Source: Nonomuraea terrae
GTDB taxonomy: Bacteria > Actinomycetota > Actinomycetes > Streptosporangiales > Streptosporangiaceae
Length of the DNA: 64,000 nt
Direction: 5' to 3'
Assembly (NCBI RefSeq): GCF_004348995.1
Contig: NZ_SMKQ01000012.1
Location: 1 to 64,000 of the forward strand
The position numbers and the translations under genes are program-made. The notes under the pieces are model-generated. The model saw only the letters and a list, made by a program, of their open reading frames with translations. It had not been told where the DNA came from and ran no database searches. Below are positions 52,247 through 60,695 of this stretch, in pieces; positions within the stretch are counted from its first letter, which is position 1, and each line of letters opens with the position of its first letter.

Positions 52247-53260
52247 GTGCCTCGGCGACCCGTTGCGGTCTTCGCCATCGCCCCCTGGGCGTTCGGCGGC
52301 ATCTTCCCCTCCGACCTCGTCACCCGGTTGCGGCAACTGGTCGACATCGACCCGGCGACGACGTTCACCTCGTTCGAAGGACCGGCCGCCGCCGCGGCGC
52401 TTGCGGAGGCGGAGATCCTTCTCACCGGGTGGGGCTGCCCCCGGGTCGACGCCCGGGTGCTGGCCGCCGCGCCGCGGCTGCGCGCCATCGTGCACGCCGC
52501 CGGCACCGTCAAAGCCGGCGTCGACCCCGTCGTGTTCGAACGCGGGCTCGTCGTGTCGTCGGCCGCCGAGGCCAACGCCGTCCCCGTAGCCGACTACACC
52601 ATCGCCATGCTCGTCCTGGGCGCTAAACGGGTCTTCAGCCGCGCGCGGCGGTACGCCGCGGCCGTCGAGGGCGAGCCCAAGGACTGGCTCTCCGGGGACG
52701 GCACCGGACTGAACGGCCGCACGGTCGGGCTGATCGGCGCCTCCCGGGTGGGCCGCCACGTCCTGCGGCGGCTGCGCGCGTTCGACGTCGAGATCCTCCT
52801 GTACGACCCGTACGTGAGCGCCGCCGAGGCCGCGCGCCTCGGCGCCGAGCCCGTGAGCATGGACGACCTGTGCCGCCGCAGCGACCTCGTCACCGTGCAC
52901 GCCCCCGCCCTGCCCGAGACCCGCCACATGCTCGACGCCCGCCGGCTGGACCTGCTGCCCGACGGCGCGATCGTCATCAACACCGCCCGTGGATCGCTGA
53001 TCGACACCGAGGCGCTGACCCGATCGTGCGCCACCGGCCGGATCTCCGCCATCCTCGACGTCACCGACCCCGAGCCACTGCCGCCAGGCCACCCGCTCTT
53101 CGCCATGCCGAACGTCCTGATCACCCCGCACCTGGCGGGCGCGCAGGGCCGCGAGCTCCGGCTTCTCGGCGAGTTCGCCGTCGCCGAGGTGAGCCGCCTC
53201 CTCGGCGGTGTGCCGCTGCTCGGCCGCGTGGAGCCGGAGCAGCTCGCGTACATCGCCTGA
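52247..53260 (+). CDS. D-isomer-specific 2-hydroxyacid dehydrogenase
   Basis: This 337-residue protein starts at GTG. VHAAGTVKAGVDPVVFERGL and EANAVPVADYTIAMLVLGAK are in the substrate domain. The NAD-binding motif is TVGLIGASRVGRHVLRRLRA, LVTVHAPALPETRHMLDARR follows, and NTARGSLIDTEAL carries the catalytic Arg. NVLITPHLAGAQG holds the catalytic His. It may process a 2-keto or hydroxy acid formed from the uronate sugar. It is divergent from the importer operon. Confidence 0.93.
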   Translation: MPRRPVAVFAIAPWAFGGIFPSDLVTRLRQLVDIDPATTFTSFEGPAAAAALAEAEILLTGWGCPRVDARVLAAAPRLRAIVHAAGTVKAGVDPVVFERGLVVSSAAEANAVPVADYTIAMLVLGAKRVFSRARRYAAAVEGEPKDWLSGDGTGLNGRTVGLIGASRVGRHVLRRLRAFDVEILLYDPYVSAAEAARLGAEPVSMDDLCRRSDLVTVHAPALPETRHMLDARRLDLLPDGAIVINTARGSLIDTEALTRSCATGRISAILDVTDPEPLPPGHPLFAMPNVLITPHLAGAQGRELRLLGEFAVAEVSRLLGGVPLLGRVEPEQLAYIA

Positions 53261-53370
53261 CACCCCGTCTTGCGGTCACCACTCCGGGTCACGAGATGAC
53301 CACACCACCACGGCAGAACATGAAGTACACCGGCTGCAGGGCTCGTACGGCGGCGGCCTTCGCCAGCAGA

Positions 53371-53523
53371 GGGTGGTGCGAGGGCGGAGGCAAGAGCAAA
53401 CTTGACGAGCGGACCCGTCAGGATGCCGGAAAGCACGAGAAGGATGGCGACCAGGACGACCGCGTGGGAGACACAGACCGCGTACACGTTGACGGGCAGG
53501 AAGCCGCCGAAAGCGCGGTAGGC
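53371..53523 (-). pseudogene. C-terminal remnant of a membrane acyltransferase
   Basis: The leftward frame gives AYRAFGGFLPVNVYAVCVSH and VLVAILLVLSGILTGPLVKF, like the last helices of acyltransferase-3 family proteins (LxxNAYAVYVxHxPVV). No upstream part is visible. It sits in a scar region between two sugar operons. Confidence 0.45.
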
Positions 53524-53562
53524 CGGCGAAGCGGCGAGCGAAGAGGCCGAGGACGCCGAGGC

Positions 53563-53655
53563 CTGATCTGGAACGAACGCCACCTGCGGCGCGCCCTACG
53601 CCAGTACGAACGGTTCTACAACCGGCATCGAGCCCATCAAGCCCTGAACCAAGCC
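53563..53655 (+). mobile_element. integrase-core transposase fragment
   Basis: LIWNERHLRRALRQYERFYN and HRAHQALNQA match the end of IS3/IS481-type integrase cores (NERHLRRVLxEYxxxYNxHRPHxAL). Only about 30 residues remain. It and the acyltransferase remnant make up the 53261-53726 gap, in which no intact gene is seen. Confidence 0.65.
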
Positions 53656-53726
53656 GGTTCGAGGACGAGCGCCTTTTGTCGATTGTCAGGCAAAACTAGG
53701 ACCCTGTCCGTCTTATCCTCCCGCGT

Positions 53727-54920
53727 TTAGGCCGTCACCGCCTGGTCGACCACATCGGGCGCCAGTACATGCTCAATGACCATGACGGCCGCGCCGGTGA
53801 CGCCGGCGCGGTCGCCGAGTTCGCTGGTCAGGATGCCGAGGTGCTGCGTGGCCAGGGGCAACGACCTGCTGTAGATCACCTCGCGGACCCCCGCGAGCAG
53901 ATGCTCGCCCGCCTCGGCGATGTCGCCGCCGACAACGATGAGCGAGGGGTTGAAGAAGTTGACCACCCAGGCGAGCACCATGCCTATCTCCCGGCCCGCC
54001 TGCCGGACCGCCTGGACCGCACGCACGTTGCCCGCGCGCACCAGGTCGACGACGTCGCGGCTGACGGAGGCGTCCTCGCCCGCCTCGCGCAGGCGGGCGG
54101 CCAGAGCCCCGCCGCCCGCCACGGCTTCGAGGCATCCGATGTTGCCGCACCGGCAGACGACCTCCTCGAACGACGGGACCCGGATGTGCCCGATGTCGCC
54201 GGCCGCTCCCTGGGCGCCGCGATGGATGCGGCCTTCGCTGATGATCCCGCAGCCCACACCGGTGCCGACCTTGACGAAGATCATGTGTTGGACCTGCGAT
54301 CTCACCGCCCAGTACTCACCCAGCGCCATGATGTTGACGTCGTTGTCGACCAGCACGGGGGCGCCGAGCCGGGCGCTCAGCCACTGGGGCACCGCGAATC
54401 GGTCCCAGCCGGGCATGATCGGCGGGTTGACCGGCGTGCCGGTGCCGTGTTCGACCGGCCCGGGGAGGCCGACGCCGATGCCGCAGACGTCGGCGAGGCT
54501 GCGGCCACATTCGCCGAGCAGCTGGCGGAAGGTCTCGATGAGCCAGGTCAGCACGGGCTCCGGGCCCCGGTCGATAGGCATCTCGGCAGTGCGTTCGGCG
54601 AGCGGGATGGTCGCGAGGTCGGTGACGGCGAGCCGGGCGTGAGTCACGCCAAGGTCCGCAGCGAGCACGAGCCGTGCGCTCTGGTTGAAGGTGAACGTGG
54701 TCGCGGGACGTCCGCCGGAGTGGATCGCGTCGTCGGTGGGCGCGACCAGGCGCTGGTGCATCAGGGCGTCCAGCCGAAGCGAGAGCGTCGAGCGGGCCCA
54801 TCCGGTGAGCTGGGCCAGCTCGGCGCGGGTGCGCGGCCGTCCGTCGCGCAGGATCGAGAGCAGGGCCCCTGCTCCGGCGGCCGAGCCGCCGGCGTCGATC
54901 AGCGTGCTCTCAGTCAACAC
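53727..54920 (-). CDS. ROK-family transcriptional regulator
   Basis: This is a 397-residue protein. The winged HTH near residues 25-65 includes RPRTRAELAQLTGWARSTLS. The ROK domain has LVLAADLGVTHARLAVTDLA, PVLVDNDVNIMALGEYW and MIFVKVGTGVGCGIISEGRI. The zinc motif VCRCGNIGCLEAVAGG is complete. Such proteins repress sugar operons until bound by a sugar or sugar phosphate. It is divergent from the ABC operon at 55219. An inverted repeat lies just upstream. Confidence 0.94.
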   Translation of the reverse strand: MLTESTLIDAGGSAAGAGALLSILRDGRPRTRAELAQLTGWARSTLSLRLDALMHQRLVAPTDDAIHSGGRPATTFTFNQSARLVLAADLGVTHARLAVTDLATIPLAERTAEMPIDRGPEPVLTWLIETFRQLLGECGRSLADVCGIGVGLPGPVEHGTGTPVNPPIMPGWDRFAVPQWLSARLGAPVLVDNDVNIMALGEYWAVRSQVQHMIFVKVGTGVGCGIISEGRIHRGAQGAAGDIGHIRVPSFEEVVCRCGNIGCLEAVAGGGALAARLREAGEDASVSRDVVDLVRAGNVRAVQAVRQAGREIGMVLAWVVNFFNPSLIVVGGDIAEAGEHLLAGVREVIYSRSLPLATQHLGILTSELGDRAGVTGAAVMVIEHVLAPDVVDQAVTA

Positions 54921-54938
54921 CTGCTCCGTTCGTTGAAA

Positions 54939-54954
54939 ACCGGATCTTTCCGGT
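54939..54954. promoter_or_regulatory. inverted repeat before the ROK gene
   Basis: ACCGGA-TCTT-TCCGGT is a perfect 6-bp inverted repeat, 19 bp upstream of the ROK start. It is a candidate autoregulatory operator. Confidence 0.5.
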
Positions 54955-55218
54955 CACATCATAGTTATGCCATAGCTACCCGCCAGTTTTGCTTGACCAT
55001 CGACATAAGACGCCTTTAGCATCCGGCAACATGAGGGACATAAGCCAGAAACCGCCCAATGATCGGAGGATGCGCATCATTGGGACAGGTTTCATGGGGC
55101 GGGTGCAGGTCGGAGCCCCGCAGTCAGCAGGTGCGGCCACTCTCCGATTAGCCGGGTCGCCACGCGAGAAGACGCAGCAGGGTGGTCTCGCCCGGACGGC
55201 GAGCCGGAGGTGGAGCCC

Positions 55219-56661
55219 GTGCTGAGCATGCGTGGCATCGGCAAGAGCTTCCTCGGCGTACGGGTGCTGTCCGGCATCGACCTGGACGTGACCGCCGGCG
55301 AGGTGCACGCCGTCGTCGGAGAGAACGGCGCCGGCAAGTCCACCCTCATGAAGATCATCTGCGGGGTCCACGCTCCGGACGAGGGCACCATCGAGATCGA
55401 CGGGCGGCCGACCTCCTTCGGCCACCCCCTCGACGCGCAGCGCTCCGGCATCGCGATCATCTACCAGGAGTTCAACCTCCTGCCCGAGCGCACCGTCGCC
55501 GAGAACGTCTTCCTTGGACGCGAGCCGGTCCGGCGCGGCCTGGTCGACCGGACGGCGATGGAGCAAGCCACCGAACGGCTCCTCGACGAGCTCGGCGAAG
55601 GCTCCTTCGGTCCGCGTGAGGCCGTCAAGCGGTTGTCGGTGGCCCAGCAGCAGGTCGTCGAGATCGTCAAGGCGCTGTCGGTGAACGCCCGGCTCGTCGT
55701 CATGGACGAGCCCAGCGCCGCCCTCGCCGAGCACGAGGTCGAGCTCCTCTATCGGCTGATCGGCCGGCTTCGCGAGCGCGGCGTCGCGGTGCTCTACATC
55801 TCCCACCGATTACGAGAGGTGTTCGACCTCGCCGACCGGGTCACCGTGCTCAAGGACGGCTCCCGCGTCACCACCCACCCGATCGGGGAGGTGACCTCCG
55901 ACGAGCTGATCCGCCTGATGGTCGGCCGCGACCTCGGCACCTACTTCCCGCCCCGCTCCTCGGGCGTCGGTGAGACCCGGCTCAGCCTGCGCGGAGCGGG
56001 CAACCACAAGCTGCGTGGCATCGATCTGGAGCTGCGTTCCGGGGAGATCGTCGGCGTCGCGGGCCTCCAGGGCTCCGGACGGTCCGAGCTGGCCAAAGCG
56101 ATCTTCGGCGCGGAGCCGTTCACGGAGGGCGAGATGACGCCATCGCGGCCCCGATCGGTACGCGAAGGCGTGGCCCTGGGAATCGGGCTCGTGACCGAGG
56201 ACCGCAAGGCCGAAGGGCTCGCCCTGCACCAGTCGGTGCGGGACAACGCGCTGCTCGTCGCCCGTGCGGTGGGTGGCAAGGACCGCGACGGCGTCCACGA
56301 CCTGCTCGAACGCGTACGTCTGTCGCCGCCGCGCCAGGACCAGGAGGTCGGCTACCTCTCCGGCGGCAACCAGCAGAAGGTCGTGCTGGCCAGATGGATG
56401 ACGATGGCGCCGCGCGTGCTGCTGTTCGACGAACCGACCCGGGGCGTCGACGTGGGCGCCAAGGCCGCCATCCATGATCTGATGCGCGAGCTGGCCAATG
56501 ATGGCATGGCCATCATGATGATCTCTTCCGAGCTGCCCGAGCTCATCGGCATGAGCGATCGCATCGTGGTCCTGCGCGACGGCCGGATCGCCGGCACGTT
56601 GCCCGCCGGCCCCTCGGAGGAGGCCATCATGCGCCTGGCCGCGGCGGAGGTGGTGTCATGA
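55219..56661 (+). CDS. sugar ABC transporter ATPase, RbsA/MglA type
   Basis: This protein is about 480 residues long with two ABC domains. GTG at 55219 is preferred because GGAGG ends eight bases before it. Domain 1 has AVVGENGAGKSTLMKIICGV (Walker A) and LSVAQQQVVEIVKALS as signature. Domain 2 has GVAGLQGSGRSELAKAIFGA and YLSGGNQQKVVLARWM. It energises the two permeases encoded next by overlapping genes (ATGA). Family members import ribose, galactose, xylose or polyols. Confidence 0.95.
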   Translation: MLSMRGIGKSFLGVRVLSGIDLDVTAGEVHAVVGENGAGKSTLMKIICGVHAPDEGTIEIDGRPTSFGHPLDAQRSGIAIIYQEFNLLPERTVAENVFLGREPVRRGLVDRTAMEQATERLLDELGEGSFGPREAVKRLSVAQQQVVEIVKALSVNARLVVMDEPSAALAEHEVELLYRLIGRLRERGVAVLYISHRLREVFDLADRVTVLKDGSRVTTHPIGEVTSDELIRLMVGRDLGTYFPPRSSGVGETRLSLRGAGNHKLRGIDLELRSGEIVGVAGLQGSGRSELAKAIFGAEPFTEGEMTPSRPRSVREGVALGIGLVTEDRKAEGLALHQSVRDNALLVARAVGGKDRDGVHDLLERVRLSPPRQDQEVGYLSGGNQQKVVLARWMTMAPRVLLFDEPTRGVDVGAKAAIHDLMRELANDGMAIMMISSELPELIGMSDRIVVLRDGRIAGTLPAGPSEEAIMRLAAAEVVS

Positions 56662-57629
56662 ACGGCATCCCGGTGGCGGCGCGGCTACGCGAGCCCACCC
56701 AGGTGGTGTTCCTCGCGCTGCTCGGCCTGATCGCGCTCGGCTGGGTCCTCGTCGCGCTCGACGGCGGCCAGTTCCTGACCATGGAGAGCGTCGTCGGGAT
56801 CCAGCAGCGTTCCGCTGCCCTCGGCATCGTGGCCGTCGGGCAGACGCTGGCGATCCTGGCCGGGTCGCTCGACCTGTCGGTGGCATACCTGATCAGCCTG
56901 ACCTCGCTGGTCGCGGCGGAGATCATGGCGGGCCAGGACGGGAACATCGTCCCCGCGGTCGCCGCGGTTCTGGCCCTCAGCGCTCTGGTGGGGCTGGTCA
57001 ACGGGCTGGTCATCACCCGGCTCCGGGTCCACGCCTTCATCGCCACGCTCGGAGTCGCCCTGATCATCAGGGGCATCCTCGACCACCTGTACGACGGGCC
57101 CGCGGGCAAGGTGCCCGAGTCGTTCCAGGTCCTCGGCTACTCCCGGATCGGACCGGTCCCCGTCTCCGCCCTGCTCTGGGCGGGCGTGGCCGTCGTGGCC
57201 TGGTTCCTGCTGAGCAGGACCCGGCTGGGATATCGGATCTACGCGGTCGGCGGGAACGAGGAGGTCGCCCGCCTGTCCGGGATCCGTACCGGGCGGATCG
57301 TCGTGCTCACCCATGTGCTGTGCTCCGTCTGCGCCGGCGTCGCGGGCCTGCTGCTGGCGAGCCGGCTCGGCGCCGGAGCGCCCACGGTGGGCACCGACGG
57401 CGGTTACGACCTTGAGTCCATCGCCGCGGTCGTGCTCGGCGGGACCGCGCTGGCCGGCGGCAAGGGCGGCGTGGCCGGAACCGTGGGCGGGGTGCTGCTG
57501 CTGGCCGTGCTGGACACCATCTTCAACCAGCTGGAGGTCAACTCCTTCGTCAAGGACGTGGTCCGCGGCGTGGTCATCGTCATCGCGGTGGCCGTCTACG
57601 CCCGGCGTACCAAGGGGCGGTCGGCATGA
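56658..57629 (+). CDS. sugar ABC permease, RbsC type (first)
   Basis: This is a 323-residue membrane protein. LGIVAVGQTLAILAGSLDLS is the diagnostic G(x)DLS stretch of RbsC-type permeases. GLVNGLVITRLRVHAFIATL and YAVGGNEEVARLSGIRTGRI follow. It is translationally coupled on both sides by 4-bp overlaps. Two different permeases in tandem suggest a heterodimeric pore, which is unusual because RbsC often acts as a homodimer. Confidence 0.94.
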   Translation: MNGIPVAARLREPTQVVFLALLGLIALGWVLVALDGGQFLTMESVVGIQQRSAALGIVAVGQTLAILAGSLDLSVAYLISLTSLVAAEIMAGQDGNIVPAVAAVLALSALVGLVNGLVITRLRVHAFIATLGVALIIRGILDHLYDGPAGKVPESFQVLGYSRIGPVPVSALLWAGVAVVAWFLLSRTRLGYRIYAVGGNEEVARLSGIRTGRIVVLTHVLCSVCAGVAGLLLASRLGAGAPTVGTDGGYDLESIAAVVLGGTALAGGKGGVAGTVGGVLLLAVLDTIFNQLEVNSFVKDVVRGVVIVIAVAVYARRTKGRSA

Positions 57630-58576
57630 AGCGGGCACTTCCCATCCTGGCGGTCCTCGTGGTGCTGCTGGCCGCGATCGCCTTCGTCAATCCCTTCTTC
57701 CTGGAGCCCGCCGGATTCCTGGCATTCGCCAAGCGGGCCGCGCCGCTGGTGATCCTCGCGGCGGGGCAGTACTTCGTCATCGTCTCCGGCGAGTTCGACC
57801 TGTCGGTCGGTTCGCTGGTGACGGCCGAGGTGGTGATCGCCGCCCGCCTCATCGACGGCGAGGAACCCGCGACCTGGCCGGTCATCGCCCTGCTGATCGT
57901 CATCGGGCTGCTCGTCGGGCTGGTCAACGGCGTGGTCACCACCAAGTTGCGGGTCCCGTCGTTCATCGTGACGCTCGGCATGCTGCTCGTCCTGTCCGGA
58001 GCGGTGTTCCTGTGGTCGGGCGGCGCGCCGCGCGGTGCGCTGTCGGAGGGGTTCCGCGCCTTCGGCCGTGGCGGACTCGGGCCGGTGCCGTGGTCGGTCT
58101 TGATCCTCCTGGCGGTCGGCGCGGCGGCGATCTGGCTCATGCGCGCCGACTTCGGCAAGACGCTGATGGTCGCCGGCGACAACGAGCGTGCCGCGGCGCT
58201 GTCCGGGGTCCGGGTCCACCGGGTCAAAATCTTCGCCTTCATGCTCTCCGGCCTGGCGGCGGCCGTCACGGCGATCCTGCTCGGCGGCTTCGCCGGCGTC
58301 TCTGCCCAGGTCGGCCAGGGGCTGGAGTTCTCCGCCATCACCGCGGTCGTCCTCGGCGGCGTGGTGCTCGGGGGCGGACGCGGCTCCGTGCTGGCCGCCA
58401 TGGCCGGGGCCTTCACGCTGGAGGCGCTGTTCACCCTGCTCAACCTGTACGGCATCTCGGGGGCACTGGAGTTCACCGTGCAGGGCGTCATCATCATCGT
58501 CGCGGTCGCGGCGGGAGCCGTCCGACTTCCCTGGAAGTTCACCCCCCGAAAAGGAGACGCACATGCCGCGTCGTAA
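57626..58576 (+). CDS. sugar ABC permease, RbsC type (second)
   Basis: This is a 316-residue membrane protein. LVILAAGQYFVIVSGEFDLS matches the same motif as the first permease. GLVNGVVTTKLRVPSFIVTL and VAGDNERAAALSGVRVHRVK mark it as a paralogue. The start overlaps the first permease, and the stop lies 14 bp inside the lipoprotein gene. Confidence 0.94.
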   Translation: MKRALPILAVLVVLLAAIAFVNPFFLEPAGFLAFAKRAAPLVILAAGQYFVIVSGEFDLSVGSLVTAEVVIAARLIDGEEPATWPVIALLIVIGLLVGLVNGVVTTKLRVPSFIVTLGMLLVLSGAVFLWSGGAPRGALSEGFRAFGRGGLGPVPWSVLILLAVGAAAIWLMRADFGKTLMVAGDNERAAALSGVRVHRVKIFAFMLSGLAAAVTAILLGGFAGVSAQVGQGLEFSAITAVVLGGVVLGGGRGSVLAAMAGAFTLEALFTLLNLYGISGALEFTVQGVIIIVAVAAGAVRLPWKFTPRKGDAHAAS

Positions 58577-59768
58577 GGCCACGGTCGCCGTGTTCGCCGC
58601 ACTCGCCCTCGCGGGCTGCACCACCGACAAGCCGCCCGCCGCCCAGAGCAGCGCGCCGGCCGCGAGCACCGACCAGACCGGCCAGGGGTCGGGCACGGGC
58701 ACGCAGTCGAAGTTCTTCGTGCAGGCCGACTTCGACGCCCAGCTGGCCATGCGGTCGCAGACTCCGCAGGGCCCCGACGGGAAGCCGTGGGAGCAGGCCA
58801 TCACCCCGCAGATGACCGACACCAAGACGTTCAAGAAGGACGGACCGTACCACCTGTGCTTCTCCAACGCCGCGGTCAACAACCCCTGGCGGCAGGTCGG
58901 CTGGAAGACCATGCAGGCCGAGGTCGGCCTGCACAAGGAGATCACCGAGTTCACCGCCCTGGACGCCGAGGGCAAGGACGACAAGCAGATCTCCGACATC
59001 GCCGAGCTGCAGGCCAAGGGCTGCGACGCGCTGATCGTCTCGCCCAACACAACCGCCACGCTGACCCCGGCCGTGAAGGGCGCCTGCGGGAAGGTGCCGG
59101 TCATCGTGTTCGACCGGGGTGTGGAGACCGACTGCCCGGTGACGTTCATCAAGCCCATCGGCGGCTACCTGTACGGCGCCGACGCCGCCGACTTCCTGGT
59201 GGAGAAGGTGCCGGACGGCGGCAAGGTCCTGGCGCTGCGCATCAGCCCCGGCGTGGACGTGCTGGAGACCCGCTGGTCGGCGGCCAAGACGGTCTTCGAC
59301 AAGAGCCGGCTCCAAGTCGTGGGCGTGGAGTTCACCGACGGCGACGCCGCAAAGACCAAGAGCATCGTCAACGACTACATCCAGCGCTACGGCAAGATCG
59401 ACGGCGTCTGGATGGACTCCGGAGGGACCGCCGTGGCCGCGGTCGAGGCGTTCGAGGACGCCGGCCTGCCGGTACCGCCGGTCACCGGCGAGGACCAGCA
59501 GGACTTCCTGCAGAAGTGGAAGGACGCGAAGCTCACCGCCATCGCGCCCACGTACCCGACGTACCAGTGGCGCACCCCGATCATCGCCGCACTGAAGATC
59601 CTCAAGGGAGAGGAGGTGCCCAAGGTCTGGAACCTGCCCCAGCCCAAGATCACCGAAGAGACCCTGCCCACCTACCTCCAGCCGAACATGCCGCCGCTGC
59701 ACTACGCCCTGTGCGGCTGCGAGGACCTGCCCGGGTTCCCGGAGAACTGGGGCGGAAAGAAGAGCTGA
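58563..59768 (+). CDS. sugar-binding lipoprotein, RbsB-like
   Basis: This protein is about 401 residues long, preceded by AAAAGGAGACG. VAVFAALALAGC is the signal with lipobox LAGC. YHLCFSNAAVNNPWRQVGWK, LQAKGCDALIVSPNTTATLT and VIVFDRGVETDCPVTFIKPI define the periplasmic-binding domain. The last residues (GCEDLPGFPENWGGKK) are cysteine-containing, an unusual tail. It delivers the sugar to the importer. Confidence 0.93.
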   Translation: MPRRKATVAVFAALALAGCTTDKPPAAQSSAPAASTDQTGQGSGTGTQSKFFVQADFDAQLAMRSQTPQGPDGKPWEQAITPQMTDTKTFKKDGPYHLCFSNAAVNNPWRQVGWKTMQAEVGLHKEITEFTALDAEGKDDKQISDIAELQAKGCDALIVSPNTTATLTPAVKGACGKVPVIVFDRGVETDCPVTFIKPIGGYLYGADAADFLVEKVPDGGKVLALRISPGVDVLETRWSAAKTVFDKSRLQVVGVEFTDGDAAKTKSIVNDYIQRYGKIDGVWMDSGGTAVAAVEAFEDAGLPVPPVTGEDQQDFLQKWKDAKLTAIAPTYPTYQWRTPIIAALKILKGEEVPKVWNLPQPKITEETLPTYLQPNMPPLHYALCGCEDLPGFPENWGGKKS

Positions 59769-59795
59769 GCCGAGACGACGACGAAGAGGGACGCC

Positions 59796-60629
59796 ATGTT
59801 CTCCATCGGAGTGAACACCTGGGTCTGGGTCTCCCCGCTGACCGACGACGACCTGGCGCGGCTCGCGCCGCGCGTCGCCGGGTGGGGCTTCGACGTCATC
59901 GAACTGCCCGTCGAGTGGCCTGGCGACTGGAACCCGGACAAGGCCGCGGCGGTGCTGGCCGAGCACGGGCTGGCCGCGTCGGTGGTGCTGGTCATGCCGC
60001 CGGGGCGGGAGCTCGTGGCCGCGTCCCCGGAGGCGGTCCGTGACACCCAGGACTACCTGCGGCACTGCGTCGACGTGGCGGTGGCCGTCGGCTCCCCCGT
60101 GATCGGGGGGCCGGCGTACGCCTCGGTCGGGCGTACGTGGCGGCTCTCGCCGGACGAGCGCCGCAGCGCGTACGCCGAGCTGCGCGAGAATCTGCGGCCC
60201 GTCCTGGACCACGCGGGCGAGCGCGGGATCAAGCTCGCGGTCGAGCCGCTCAACCGGTACGAGACCAGTCTGCTCAACACCGTCGAGCAGGCGCTCGACG
60301 CGCTGCCGGAGGACTGCTACCTGGCACTGGACGTCTACCACATGAACATCGAGGAGAAGGACCCCGCCCAGGCGGTACGGGCCGCGGCGGGCCGGATCGG
60401 GCACGTGCAGGTGTGCGGCACCGATCGCGGCACGCCGGGGGCAGACCACTTCGACTGGCCCGGCTTCACCCAAGCCCTGCGGGACGCCGGCTACACCGGC
60501 CCGCTCGTCATCGAGTCGTTCACCGCTCACAACCAGACCATCGCCACCGCGGCCTCCATCTGGCGGCCGCTCGCGGAAAGCCAGGACACGCTGGCCGTGG
60601 ACGGCCTCGCCTACCTGCGCACTCTCTGA
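59796..60629 (+). CDS. sugar phosphate isomerase/epimerase
   Basis: This is a 277-residue xylose-isomerase-like TIM barrel. IGVNTWVWVSPLTDDDLARL opens it. IKLAVEPLNRYETSLLNTVE holds a metal-binding Glu, ALDVYHMNIEE a second acidic site and GHVQVCGTDRGTPGADHFDW the third. Close relatives include D-tagatose/D-allulose 3-epimerases. It is 27 bp after the lipoprotein gene, so it probably converts the imported sugar. Confidence 0.92.
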   Translation: MFSIGVNTWVWVSPLTDDDLARLAPRVAGWGFDVIELPVEWPGDWNPDKAAAVLAEHGLAASVVLVMPPGRELVAASPEAVRDTQDYLRHCVDVAVAVGSPVIGGPAYASVGRTWRLSPDERRSAYAELRENLRPVLDHAGERGIKLAVEPLNRYETSLLNTVEQALDALPEDCYLALDVYHMNIEEKDPAQAVRAAAGRIGHVQVCGTDRGTPGADHFDWPGFTQALRDAGYTGPLVIESFTAHNQTIATAASIWRPLAESQDTLAVDGLAYLRTL

Positions 60630-60640
60630 CGCCCGCCGGC

Positions 60641-60658
60641 GCGCCCCCGCCGGGGCGC
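60641..60658. terminator. GC-rich hairpin between epimerase and ThuA genes
   Basis: GCGCCCC and GGGGCGC form a 7-bp stem with a four-base loop followed by TT. It is a likely terminator or attenuator. Confidence 0.55.
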
Positions 60659-60695
60659 TTCCGGTCACCCCCTTCTCCCCACCCGGAGATTCGCC

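Noticed and set aside
58539-60668. Minus-strand open frame of 709 codons
   Set aside because: It is antisense to the lipoprotein and epimerase genes, which have clear motifs, and shows shadow composition.
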